Shown here piece after piece: positions 43,641-52,226 of a stretch of 64,000 nucleotides of DNA. The notes beneath the pieces were generated by a model. The model worked only from the letters and a program-made list of their open reading frames with translations. It was not told where the DNA came from and ran no database searches. Each line of letters begins with the position of its first letter. Position 1 is the stretch's first letter. Source of the DNA: Stenotrophomonas rhizophila (GTDB taxonomy: Bacteria > Pseudomonadota > Gammaproteobacteria > Xanthomonadales > Xanthomonadaceae). A program made the translations under genes and the position numbers. The stretch is taken from contig NZ_RCDC01000006.1 in NCBI RefSeq assembly GCF_003651185.1, forward strand, positions 1 to 64,000, read 5' to 3'.

Positions 43641-45086
43641 TCAGGGGGTCTGTGGCCGAAGGCGCTGGATGTTGGTGATGCGGTCGATGTAGCTCACGGT
43701 ATCGCTGGCCATCATCGGCTCCAGCGGAGTGACCGACACGCCGTTGAGATGGGCCTGCACGCGCTTGCCGTCCGCGCCGATCCAGCCGCCGCCGGCGGTG
43801 TCATGGATCAGCCAGGTGCGGCCGTCGATGTGGCCGATCGCCATCATCACGTGGCCGGGGATGTAGACCAGATCGCCGACCTGCAGCTCTTTTACGGCGG
43901 CGTCGCGCGTGGGCTTGCCGTCCTTCGCGGTGAAGGCGATGCGGTCCAGCGCGGGGCTGATCGCCTGCGCGCTGGTGTTGCGTGGCATCAGCACGCCCAC
44001 GCTGCGGTAGATCTCAGAGACGAAGCCGCTGCAGTCGCGGGTGTCGTAATCGTGGCCCCAGCCGTAGCGTTCGCCGAGGAACTTGAAGGCCTGGGTCAGC
44101 AGTGTGCGCGGGGTCAGCGGCAGGTAGTCATCCGCAGTGTCCTGCGAACGCGGCAGCAGCGCCGGGATCAGTGCCAGGCGACCGTCGGCTTCGCGTACCG
44201 GCAGCCGCACCACATGCGCGGCATGTGCCTGCTGGCCATTGACGGTCTTCTCCAGCGGCCAGTCGGCGATCACCGGCAGGCGCACGCCCATGTCCAGTTG
44301 AAGCCGCGACACGCGCGGTTCCTCGGGCGTGTAGGCGGTGAACGCCGTGGCGCCGGTGACCACGCGGTAAGGACCGTGCTGACCGTAGCCGAGCACGGTC
44401 TCCGCATCGCCGATACCCACGAAGCGCCTTTCGATCCACGCCGAATACCGTTCGCTGGTGATGAACAGCCAGCGCCCGTCGGCGCTTTCATGCAGCACCG
44501 CCACCGCATCGCCGGGGAACAGCGCCGACTCCTGGAAGCGGTCGATATCGGTGTCGCCCTGGCTGCTGAACACCCGCAGCGCGGTCGGGAACGCCCGCAG
44601 CGCGGCACGATGGGTCACCAGGCCGTACTGGAGGGCGCGCTGCGCCGGTATCGCGTCCAGCGCGAGATTGGCCAGCGTCTCACTGCGCTGCCCGTCGCTG
44701 ATGGGCTTGCCATCCTGGCCATACAGCGTGCGCTGTGGCCACGTGGACAGGGACTGGATGCTGCCCAGCACTTGAGCGCGGGGCAGCTGCGCCGGCAGCG
44801 CGCGGAGATCGTGGATCGAGGCGTCTTCGGCACGCATGCGGGCGTTCTGCGCGGCGATAGCTGCGCGATCAAGGATCACGCGGTCCGGATCGGGCAGGCG
44901 ATCGGCCCAGAAGCCGGGCGCGAGATAGGCCTCGCGCAGGGCGATGACCCCGCCGAAATCGGCGGCGGGCGCAGCACGCGGCGCCTCGGCCCATGCCGGC
45001 GCCAGCGTCGTCGCAAGGACCGCCGCCAGTAAAGTGCGCGAAAGCCAGCGGGACCGCACGGGGCGGTGGGGGGAAGCCAGGATCAT
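43641..45086 (-). CDS. Exported SH3-NlpC/P60 endopeptidase (gamma-D-Glu-diamino acid type)
   Basis: This 481-residue protein has a signal peptide (cleavage near APAWAEA). Its layout fits the group with an N-terminal stabilising segment (residues about 50-110), two bacterial SH3 domains (about 130-310) and a C-terminal NlpC/P60 domain. The catalytic Cys is in TRDCSGFVSEIYR (around 352) and the His in GHVMMAIGH (around 412). Studied members of this layout cut stem peptides with a free L-Ala between D-Glu and the diamino acid, releasing L-Ala-D-Glu. It is the first gene of the leftward operon. The ATG at 45086 is preceded by GGAGGG; a GTG just before it is an alternative start. Confidence 0.88.
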   Translation of the reverse strand: MILASPHRPVRSRWLSRTLLAAVLATTLAPAWAEAPRAAPAADFGGVIALREAYLAPGFWADRLPDPDRVILDRAAIAAQNARMRAEDASIHDLRALPAQLPRAQVLGSIQSLSTWPQRTLYGQDGKPISDGQRSETLANLALDAIPAQRALQYGLVTHRAALRAFPTALRVFSSQGDTDIDRFQESALFPGDAVAVLHESADGRWLFITSERYSAWIERRFVGIGDAETVLGYGQHGPYRVVTGATAFTAYTPEEPRVSRLQLDMGVRLPVIADWPLEKTVNGQQAHAAHVVRLPVREADGRLALIPALLPRSQDTADDYLPLTPRTLLTQAFKFLGERYGWGHDYDTRDCSGFVSEIYRSVGVLMPRNTSAQAISPALDRIAFTAKDGKPTRDAAVKELQVGDLVYIPGHVMMAIGHIDGRTWLIHDTAGGGWIGADGKRVQAHLNGVSVTPLEPMMASDTVSYIDRITNIQRLRPQTP

Positions 45087-45113
45087 CACGCGGTCACCCT
45101 CCTCGGAAGCATC

Positions 45114-45158
45114 AGGAATATTTATTCCTTTTTTCGACGAAAGCAAGAATAAATTATT
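45114..45158. promoter_or_regulatory. Two AT-rich palindromes in a divergent promoter (candidate RpiR sites)
   Basis: Site 1 (45114-45129) is AGGAATA/TATTCCT with a two-base centre. Site 2 (45148-45158) is AATAA/TTATT with a one-base centre. Their centres are about 32 bp apart, close to three helical turns. They lie in an unusually AT-rich 60-bp stretch between the divergent operons, 28 bp from the leftward start codon. A -35-like TTGACC at 45157-45162 (plus strand) overlaps site 2. Confidence 0.55.
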
Positions 45159-45232
45159 GACCGGCTATCAGGCCCGTGTTACACAGCGATTACCCCACCC
45201 GCACCTTGGGAAGTGTCGCCGTGGATCCTGTG

Positions 45233-46705
45233 ATGCGCAAACCGCGATTGCCTCTGCCTGCTGTCTGGTGCCTGTGCGCTGGTCTGCTGGCAACGCCGTG
45301 GGGGCTGGCCGCTGCGCCGGCCGCGCTGCCGACGGTGATAGCCGGGATCGACCGCGGTGCGTTCGCGCAGGCCGAGGCCGACATCGCGGCGGCGTTGCAG
45401 GATCCGCGCCTGCCGGCAGCCGATCGTCAGGCCTATGCCTTCGAGCGCGAACGCATGCGTCGCATGCGACTGGACTTCACCCTGGACGCGTCGGCTGCCA
45501 AAGCGCAGCTGCGCAAGCAGATCCCCGACCTTCGCGAGGACGAGTTCGCGCGCTGGGAGGCGGCCGGCCTGATCGAACACCTGGATATCGATGGCCAGCG
45601 CCGCTACTTCAAACGCGCGCCGTCCAATCTGTTCCGGATCAGCGCCGAGGCACGCGCGCGGCGGGCACCCGATGCCCCGGTGCCGAAGGATGGCCCTTAC
45701 GAGCACCTGCACCCGCACCACGAGGAGATCGTCGCTGCGGCCCGCGCTACGGGCGCGACCAGCCTGGTGCCGCGCCGCATCGAGGTGACCCAGTCGCTGG
45801 TGGTCAAGCCCGATGCCGTGCCTGCCGGCGAAATCATCCGCGCGTGGATTCCGTACCCGCGCGCCATCCCCGGGCAGCAGCAAGACATCACCTGGATCGC
45901 GGGTTCACCGGCCGGCGCGCAGGTGGCGCCTGAAGCCACCCTGCAGCGGACCGCCTACCTGGAGCGCAAGGCGGTGGCCGGCACGCCCACGGAGTTCCAG
46001 ATCCGCTACGCAGTGACTGTGTACGCCCGGCATATCGAGGTCGATCCGGCCAGGGTCCAGCCCACGCCGCAGGATCCTGCGCTGAAGCCGTACCTCGCCG
46101 AGCAGGCGCCGCACATCGTGTTCACCCCGGCGCTGCGCGCGTTCTCGACGAAGGTAGTCGGGACGGAGACCGATCCGTACCGGATCGTGCAGAAGCTGTT
46201 CGACGCGGTGGACGCCATTCCGTGGGCCGGTGCGCGCGAGTACGCGACGATCGCCAACATCAGCGATTACGCCCTGCACGCCGGCCATGCCGATTGTGGG
46301 CAGCAGACGCTGCTGCTGATCGCCCTGTTGCGCCTGAACGGGATTCCCGCGCGCTGGCAGTCCGGCATGGTCTATTCGGACGATGCGGTCGGCTACAACA
46401 ACCTGCACGACTGGGGCGCGGTGTATCTGGCCCCATATGGCTGGGTGCCGATGGATGTCACCACCGGCCGGCTGGACAGCCCGCAGCCGGCGTTGCGCGA
46501 TTTCTATCTGGGCGGGCTGGATGCCTATCGCATCGCCTTCAACGACGACTACGGCCAGCCGCTGGTGCCAGCCAAGCAGCACGTCCGCTCGGACACGGTG
46601 GATTCCCAGCGCGGTGAGGCCGAGTGGTCCGGCGGCAACCTGTACTTCGATCAATGGAATTACGACGTCCAGTCGCACGTGGTGCCACTGGAGGCAACGC
46701 GGTAA
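45233..46705 (+). CDS. Exported transglutaminase-like (papain-fold) protein
   Basis: This 490-residue protein has a signal peptide (LPAVWCLCAGLLATPWGLAA). The first 200 residues are a helical domain of unknown type. The transglutaminase core is C-terminal: catalytic Cys in GHADCGQQTLLLIALLRLNG (around 355), His in HDWGAVYLAPYGW (around 391) and Asp in MDVTTG. Bacterial members of this fold are often peptidases or amidases. It is the first gene of the rightward operon, ahead of the TonB receptor, so it likely works on the same cell-wall-derived substrate. ATG at 45233 chosen because the signal peptide begins there. Confidence 0.85.
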   Translation: MRKPRLPLPAVWCLCAGLLATPWGLAAAPAALPTVIAGIDRGAFAQAEADIAAALQDPRLPAADRQAYAFERERMRRMRLDFTLDASAAKAQLRKQIPDLREDEFARWEAAGLIEHLDIDGQRRYFKRAPSNLFRISAEARARRAPDAPVPKDGPYEHLHPHHEEIVAAARATGATSLVPRRIEVTQSLVVKPDAVPAGEIIRAWIPYPRAIPGQQQDITWIAGSPAGAQVAPEATLQRTAYLERKAVAGTPTEFQIRYAVTVYARHIEVDPARVQPTPQDPALKPYLAEQAPHIVFTPALRAFSTKVVGTETDPYRIVQKLFDAVDAIPWAGAREYATIANISDYALHAGHADCGQQTLLLIALLRLNGIPARWQSGMVYSDDAVGYNNLHDWGAVYLAPYGWVPMDVTTGRLDSPQPALRDFYLGGLDAYRIAFNDDYGQPLVPAKQHVRSDTVDSQRGEAEWSGGNLYFDQWNYDVQSHVVPLEATR

Positions 46706-46748
46706 ACAGCGGTATCCACGATTCCACATCTGCAGGAGAGAGCAGGGA

Positions 46749-49700
46749 ATGAATGCAAAGCGATTGAAGCGTGCGGCGTTGTACGCCGCGCTGGGGGTGT
46801 GTCTGGGCAGCCTGGTGCCGATAGGCGCCTCGGCACAGAACGTCAGTGGTGCCGTGGCCGGCCGTGCGACGGCCGGTGACCAGGTGACGGTGGTCAGCAA
46901 CGGCACCGGCCTGACCCGCACGGTCACCGCCAGTGCCGATGGCAGCTACCGCCTGGGTCAGTTGCCGGTCGGCGATTACCAGCTGCAGCTCAGCCGTGAT
47001 GGCCAGAAGCTGGGTGAGCCGTTCGCGGTGAGCGTGGCAGTCGGCGGCACCACCACCGTCAATCTGGCCAGCAGCGGTGACGTGGTCAACCTCGATGCGC
47101 TGCAGGTGATCGGTGCCCGCGTGGTCAACCGCGTGGACGTGTATTCCACCGAGACCTCGTTCAACGTCAACCGCCAGGAGCTGTCGCGTCTGCCGGTGGC
47201 GCAGGATCTATCGGCAGTGGCATTGCTGGCACCCGGTGTGGTGGGCGGCAATTCCTCGTTCGGTGGCCTGTCCTTCGCCGGTTCCTCGGTGGCAGAGAAC
47301 GCGGTCTTCATCAACGGCTTGAACGTCACCGACATGTACACCCGTCGTGGCTTCTCCAGCGCGCCGTTCGGCTTCTTCAACGAATTCCAGGTCAAGACCG
47401 GTGGCTACTCGGTGGAATTCGGGCGTTCCACCGGCGGCGTGATCAATGCGGTGACGCGCTCGGGCACCAACGAGTTCCAAGGCGGCGTGGAAGTCACTGC
47501 CGAACCGAGCGCGCTGCGCTCCAGCCCACGTGACCACTTCCATCGCGACGGCACGCCGCATTCCTATGCCAGCCGCGACGACAGCTCGTTCCTGAAGACC
47601 AACGTCTGGGGTTCCGGCCCGATCATCAAGGACAAGCTGTTCCTGTTCGCGATGTATGAAGACCGCGACGACACCGGCCACAACACCTCCTCCGACGCAC
47701 TGAGCTGGTTCAAGAACAAGAGCGACAACGGCTTCTGGGGCGCCAAGCTGGATTGGAACATCAACGACAACCACAGCCTGGCGCTGCTGGCGTTCTCCGA
47801 TGAGGGTGAGATCACCAACGGCGCGTACAACTACGATTGGGATGATGATCAGATCGGTGCGTGGGGCGGCGATTCAGTCACCGAGACCGGTGGCAAGAAC
47901 TGGTCGGCAACCTACACCGGTCACTTCGGCGAGAACTTCACCGCGCGTGCCATGGTGGGCGAAAACAACCAGCGCGCCTTCACCAACTCCTCGCTGGATG
48001 AAGCGTGCAGCCCGGTGTTCACCGACGCCAGCTATGCGTCACGTCTGGGCAAGCTCAACGGCCTGCGCCCGGGCTGCCACCCCACCGGCGCCGCCGTTGC
48101 CGAGCGCGATGACACGCGCGAAGTCGCGCGGTTGGACTTCGAATGGCAGCTGGGCACGCACCTGCTGCGCTTCGGTGTGGACCGCGAGCTGATGACGACC
48201 AAGCAGTCCACGCGGTACCCGGGCCCGACCCAGCTCAGCTACACCGCCTACGTCGCCCGGCCGGGCGATGAAGTGTGGGATGGCGCCAACGCCTATGTGC
48301 CGGCCGGTGTGACCGAGATGCTGCGCGCACGCAATCGCGTGTCCGGCGGCACCTTCGAGACGGAAGCCAACGCGTTCTATCTGGAAGACATCTGGAACAT
48401 CACCCCGAACCTGATGTTGAACCTCGGCGTGCGCTGGGACCGCTTCGAGAACCGCACTGCCGACGGCGATGCCTTCATCAAGATGGACGACCTGATCGCG
48501 CCGCGCTTCGGTTTCTCGTGGGACATGAAGGGCGACGGCAGCACCAAGCTGTTCGGCAACGCCGGCCGCTATTACCTGCCGGTGACCAACAACATCAACG
48601 TCAACTTCGCCGGTGGCCTCACCGACGAGTACTCCTACTACGTGCTCAACGGCTGGCAGCAGCAGGCCAACCCGGTCACCGGTGCGCCGTACATGGCCCC
48701 GGTCATCGGCCAGCAGATCGGCCCGGTCGATACCCGCATGAACACCGGTGCGGCCGACCTGCGCCAGAGCGTGGACAAGGATCTGAAGGCGGTCTACCAG
48801 GACGAGTACATCCTCGGCTTCCAGACCATGATCAACCAGGCCTGGTCGTGGGGCGTCAACGCCACCTACCGCAAGATGGACCGCGCGCTGGATGACATGC
48901 GCATCAACCACACCCCGTGCGGGCCGACCGGCACCACCCTGTGGCCGATCGCCAATCCGGGCGAGAGCCTGACGATCTGGGGCGACTCCAGCATCGGCTG
49001 CGCCACCGAGGGCTGGATCACCATTGATACCTCCAAGGATGGCTACCGCAAGGGCGGCAGCCTGGAGGTGGTGGGCTATTCCAAGCCCAAGCGCACCTAC
49101 AAGGCGCTGGAATTCCAGATCGACCGCGCGTGGGATGAGAAGTGGCTGTTCAACGCGTCCTATCTGTGGTCGCGCAGCGATGGCAACTTCGAAGGTCCGG
49201 TCAATTCGGATACCAACTACGGCGACACCGGCATGGTCCAGCACTGGGATCATCCGTCCAACAACCAGCGCTATGGCCCGCTGTTCAACGACTTCCGCCA
49301 TCAGTTCAAGTTCCGCGCCGCCTACGCGCTGAACGAGCAGTGGTCGTTCGGCACCACGCTGCAGGTGTTGTCCGGTGGCCCGATCACCGCCTTCGGCGTG
49401 ATGTGGCCCAACGACACCGTGGCCGGCGGCAGCACCTCCAGTGAAGGCAGCGGCGGCGGTACCGGCTGGCTGTGCGTGGCCAACTGCTCGGGCGCGTACA
49501 ACCAGCGCCAGTTCGAGTACAGCCCACGCGGCGCCTTCGGTCGCCTGCCGTGGACCTGGACCATGGGCGCCAACGTCACCTGGCGGCTGCCGGTGGAGGG
49601 CATCGACCTGAGCGCACGCCTGTCGGTCTACAACCTGTTCAACAACCAGACCGTCATCAACGTGCACCAGCGTTATGAAGCCCAGCCGGGCCAGGTGCGT

Positions 49701-49775
49701 GAGAACACCTTCAACACCGGCACCCGCTGGCAGGCACCGCGTTACACGCAGCTGATGGTGACCTGGAACTTCTGA
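46749..49775 (+). CDS. Oar-like TonB-dependent outer-membrane receptor
   Basis: This 1008-residue receptor has a signal peptide (cleavage near ASAQN). It carries a carboxypeptidase-regulatory-like beta-sandwich (NVSGAVAGRATAGDQVTV to GDYQLQL), then a plug domain (VNRQELSRLPVAQDLSAVAL, FINGLNVTDMYTRRGFSS, GRSTGGVINAVTRSGTN) and a 22-strand barrel ending in LMVTWNF with a terminal Phe. Oar-type receptors have this fused domain. GGAGAGAG precedes the ATG. It lies between exported enzymes for cell-wall peptides, so uptake of muropeptides is proposed. Specificity cannot be read from the sequence, and no TonB/ExbBD genes are nearby. Confidence 0.9.
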   Translation: MNAKRLKRAALYAALGVCLGSLVPIGASAQNVSGAVAGRATAGDQVTVVSNGTGLTRTVTASADGSYRLGQLPVGDYQLQLSRDGQKLGEPFAVSVAVGGTTTVNLASSGDVVNLDALQVIGARVVNRVDVYSTETSFNVNRQELSRLPVAQDLSAVALLAPGVVGGNSSFGGLSFAGSSVAENAVFINGLNVTDMYTRRGFSSAPFGFFNEFQVKTGGYSVEFGRSTGGVINAVTRSGTNEFQGGVEVTAEPSALRSSPRDHFHRDGTPHSYASRDDSSFLKTNVWGSGPIIKDKLFLFAMYEDRDDTGHNTSSDALSWFKNKSDNGFWGAKLDWNINDNHSLALLAFSDEGEITNGAYNYDWDDDQIGAWGGDSVTETGGKNWSATYTGHFGENFTARAMVGENNQRAFTNSSLDEACSPVFTDASYASRLGKLNGLRPGCHPTGAAVAERDDTREVARLDFEWQLGTHLLRFGVDRELMTTKQSTRYPGPTQLSYTAYVARPGDEVWDGANAYVPAGVTEMLRARNRVSGGTFETEANAFYLEDIWNITPNLMLNLGVRWDRFENRTADGDAFIKMDDLIAPRFGFSWDMKGDGSTKLFGNAGRYYLPVTNNINVNFAGGLTDEYSYYVLNGWQQQANPVTGAPYMAPVIGQQIGPVDTRMNTGAADLRQSVDKDLKAVYQDEYILGFQTMINQAWSWGVNATYRKMDRALDDMRINHTPCGPTGTTLWPIANPGESLTIWGDSSIGCATEGWITIDTSKDGYRKGGSLEVVGYSKPKRTYKALEFQIDRAWDEKWLFNASYLWSRSDGNFEGPVNSDTNYGDTGMVQHWDHPSNNQRYGPLFNDFRHQFKFRAAYALNEQWSFGTTLQVLSGGPITAFGVMWPNDTVAGGSTSSEGSGGGTGWLCVANCSGAYNQRQFEYSPRGAFGRLPWTWTMGANVTWRLPVEGIDLSARLSVYNLFNNQTVINVHQRYEAQPGQVRENTFNTGTRWQAPRYTQLMVTWNF

Positions 49776-49789
49776 TCCGTCCCGTGCGT

Positions 49790-49860
49790 GGCAGGTGCCG
49801 ACAGTGCGTCGGCACCTGCCGTCACCGCCATACGGTAGGTGCCGACCGGTGGTCGGTACG
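49790..49860. repeat. Hairpin plus GTAG-headed repeat after the receptor gene
   Basis: A strong palindrome GGCAGGTGCCGAC/GTCGGCACCTGCC (49790-49820) is followed by a GTAG-headed element (49835-49860, GTAGGTGCCGACC/GGTCGG). They share the core GGTGCCGAC, so both belong to one REP-like family with a core different from that at 6377. They may partly end the receptor transcript or protect its mRNA. Confidence 0.7.
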
Positions 49861-49914
49861 TGCCTTCCACGGGCGGCTTCGGTTGCACGTCCTCCGGTCA
49901 TGACGAGGGAACCC

Positions 49915-51492
49915 ATGCCGTCACGCGCTTCAACACACAGTCGATCCCGCCTTCTCACGCTTGGCTTGGCCTGCACCCTGGCCATCGCCCACAGCGCACG
50001 GGCAGCCGAGCCCACCGACACCTTCAATCGCCTGCTCGATCAGACCGTCGCCCACGAACAGCTGCCGGGCATCGCCATGGCCGTCGTCGACGATGGCAAC
50101 CCCGTCTTCATCGGCACTCGTGGCGAGCGCCGCGCCGGGCAGGGCGAGGCCATCGATGCGGATACCCTGTTCAAGATCGCCTCCAACAGCAAGGCGATGA
50201 CCGCCGCGCTGCTCGCCCGTCTGGTCGACCGCGGTCTCCTGCGCTGGGACGACCCGGTCATCAAGTACCTGCCGCAGTTCCGCATGCACGACCCGTGGGT
50301 CACGCAGCAGATGCAGGTGCGTGATCTGCTGATCCACAACAGCGGCCTGGGCCTTGGCGCGGGCGATCTGATGCTGTGGCCCGAGCCGAACAGGTTCACC
50401 CGCCAGGACATCATCGCCGGGCTGGCCCACCTCAAGCCGGTCACCAGCTTCCGCAGCGGCTATGCCTACGACAACCTGATGTATGTGGTCGCCGGCGAAG
50501 TCGCCGCCGCAGCCGGTGGCAAACCGTACGATCAACTGCTGCGCGAGGAAGTCTTCTCGCCGCTGGGCATGGATCGCTGCCAGGTCGGCGCGTGGTCGGT
50601 CGCAGCGGTGGGCAACGTCGCCCAGCCGCACACGCGGAAGGACGGCCGCAACGTGGTGCGTGGTGCCGATGGTGACACCAGCGCCGATCTGACCTCGATG
50701 GCCGCCGGCGGCATCCGCTGCAGCCTGCGCGACATGACCCGCTGGATGCAGGTGCTGCTCGATCCGGCGCTCGTGCTCGGTTGGCTGAGCACGGCGCAGC
50801 GCCGCGCGCTGTGGACCGCGCACATGCCGATGCCGCTGGGCGAGCGCCAACGCCGCTGGGACAACGCACATGTGTCCGCCTACGGCTACGGCTGGCGCGT
50901 GTCGGATATGGACGGCCAGTGGAAGGTGGCCCACACCGGTACGCTGTCAGGCATGTATTCCTCGCTGGCGCTGCTGCCGGACCGCAAGGTCGGCGTGGTG
51001 ATCCTGATCAACAGCGACGCCGAGGATGCACGCATCGCGCTGATGCAGGCCGCGTTGAAGACCTACACCGCACCGGAGGAGACGGCCGACGTGAGCCACT
51101 ACCTGGCCCTGCTGGGCCAGGAGCGCACTGGCCGCCGCGATGCCGGGCAGGTGCGCCCGGATACCGGCGCGCGCCGGGCCGCCTCGCTTCGCACGACCGC
51201 CGCCGCGCACGGCCGTTATCGCGATCCGTGGCTGGGCGAGGCGCTGCTTTGCCCGGAGCAGGGCGTGCTGCGTTTCAGCGTGGCCAAGTCGCCGATGCTG
51301 CGCGGCCAGGTCATGCAGCTCGGTGAGCGCTGGCTGGTGCAGTGGGATACGCTCGGGGCCGATGCCGAGCCGTGGTTGCAGCTGCAGCCAGGCGCGACGC
51401 CCGCCTTGACCTTGGCCGCGATCGATCCGGAGATCGACTTCAGTTATGACTACCAGGACCTGCACTTCACCCGCACCGGCGATTGCCCGTAG
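49915..51492 (+). CDS. Exported beta-lactamase-fold serine hydrolase
   Basis: This 525-residue protein has a signal peptide (cleavage near HSARA). It belongs to the class C beta-lactamase/D-aminopeptidase/carboxypeptidase group: SxxK is SNSK (around residue 90), YxN is YDN (around 184) and HxG is HTG (around 339). A C-terminal domain of about 130 residues follows the hydrolase core, as in D-aminopeptidase-like enzymes. GAGGGA precedes the ATG at 49915. The context (TonB receptor, VanX) suggests a peptidoglycan DD-peptidase or D-aminopeptidase rather than an antibiotic-resistance enzyme. It overlaps the next gene by 47 bp. Confidence 0.87.
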   Translation: MPSRASTHSRSRLLTLGLACTLAIAHSARAAEPTDTFNRLLDQTVAHEQLPGIAMAVVDDGNPVFIGTRGERRAGQGEAIDADTLFKIASNSKAMTAALLARLVDRGLLRWDDPVIKYLPQFRMHDPWVTQQMQVRDLLIHNSGLGLGAGDLMLWPEPNRFTRQDIIAGLAHLKPVTSFRSGYAYDNLMYVVAGEVAAAAGGKPYDQLLREEVFSPLGMDRCQVGAWSVAAVGNVAQPHTRKDGRNVVRGADGDTSADLTSMAAGGIRCSLRDMTRWMQVLLDPALVLGWLSTAQRRALWTAHMPMPLGERQRRWDNAHVSAYGYGWRVSDMDGQWKVAHTGTLSGMYSSLALLPDRKVGVVILINSDAEDARIALMQAALKTYTAPEETADVSHYLALLGQERTGRRDAGQVRPDTGARRAASLRTTAAAHGRYRDPWLGEALLCPEQGVLRFSVAKSPMLRGQVMQLGERWLVQWDTLGADAEPWLQLQPGATPALTLAAIDPEIDFSYDYQDLHFTRTGDCP

Positions 51493-52183
51493 CGCGCTGC
51501 TGCTGGCACTGCTGGCCGGCAGTGCCCACGCGGCAGCGCCAGCGGTGACGATCTCGCCCGCCCGCGATGTGGCTGAGGCCGGACTGGTCGACATCCGCAC
51601 GCTGACACCGGCGATCGAACAGGACATCCGCTACGCCGGCCCCGACAACTTCACTGGCCAGCGCGTGCCCGGCTATGACGCGCCCAAGTGCTATCTGCTC
51701 GCCCCGGCGGCTACTGCACTGGCACAGGTGGAGGCCGACCTGCGTGCGGATGGCTTCGCGCTGCGGCTCTTTGACTGCTACCGCCCGGCCCACGCGGTGA
51801 AGGCCTTCGTCGCCTGGGCACAGGATCCGCACGAGCAGTCGCGCAAGGCGCAGCAGTACCCGGACCTCGACAAGCCCGCCCTGCTCGGTGGCTACATCGC
51901 CGAGACCTCCGGCCACAGCCGCGCTGCCACGGTCGATCTGACCCTGCTCGATTGCCGCACCGGCCCCTGCGCGCCCGTGGACATGGGCACCGACTTCGAT
52001 TTCTTCGGCCCGCGCGCGCATACCGATGCGCCGGAGATCAGCGCGGCGCAGCGCAGCCACCGCCAGCACCTGCGCCAGGCGATGGCGCGGCATGGCTTCG
52101 CCAACTACCCGATGGAGTGGTGGCATTTCACCCTGCAGCCCGAGCCGGCACCGACCACTGCCTACGACGTGCCGGTCCGCTGA
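51446..52183 (+). CDS. VanX/DdpX-type D-Ala-D-Ala dipeptidase
   Basis: This 245-residue exported zinc dipeptidase has a signal peptide (SALLLALLAGSAHA). Zinc and catalytic motifs of the VanX group are complete: SGHSRAATVDLTL with the first His and Asp, then EWWHF with the catalytic Glu and the last His ligand. Earlier, DIRYAGPDNFTG and LFDCYRPAHA are also family traits. The start lies inside the end of the serine hydrolase gene, which implies coupled translation. It would free D-Ala from D-Ala-D-Ala or related ends. Without vanHA genes nearby, a resistance role is unlikely; a catabolic role fits. Confidence 0.93.
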   Translation: MTTRTCTSPAPAIARSALLLALLAGSAHAAAPAVTISPARDVAEAGLVDIRTLTPAIEQDIRYAGPDNFTGQRVPGYDAPKCYLLAPAATALAQVEADLRADGFALRLFDCYRPAHAVKAFVAWAQDPHEQSRKAQQYPDLDKPALLGGYIAETSGHSRAATVDLTLLDCRTGPCAPVDMGTDFDFFGPRAHTDAPEISAAQRSHRQHLRQAMARHGFANYPMEWWHFTLQPEPAPTTAYDVPVR

Positions 52184-52226
52184 GGCGCACCGCTACACTG
52201 TGCGCTGACCGCCGGATCGGACCACG

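Noticed and set aside
49915-51492. Class C beta-lactamase resistance gene
   Set aside because: Motifs are those of the wider fold; the C-terminal extra domain and murein context favour a peptidase.
51446-52183. Vancomycin-resistance operon
   Set aside because: VanX-type gene is present, but there is no VanH, VanA-type ligase or two-component system, and the host is Gram-negative.
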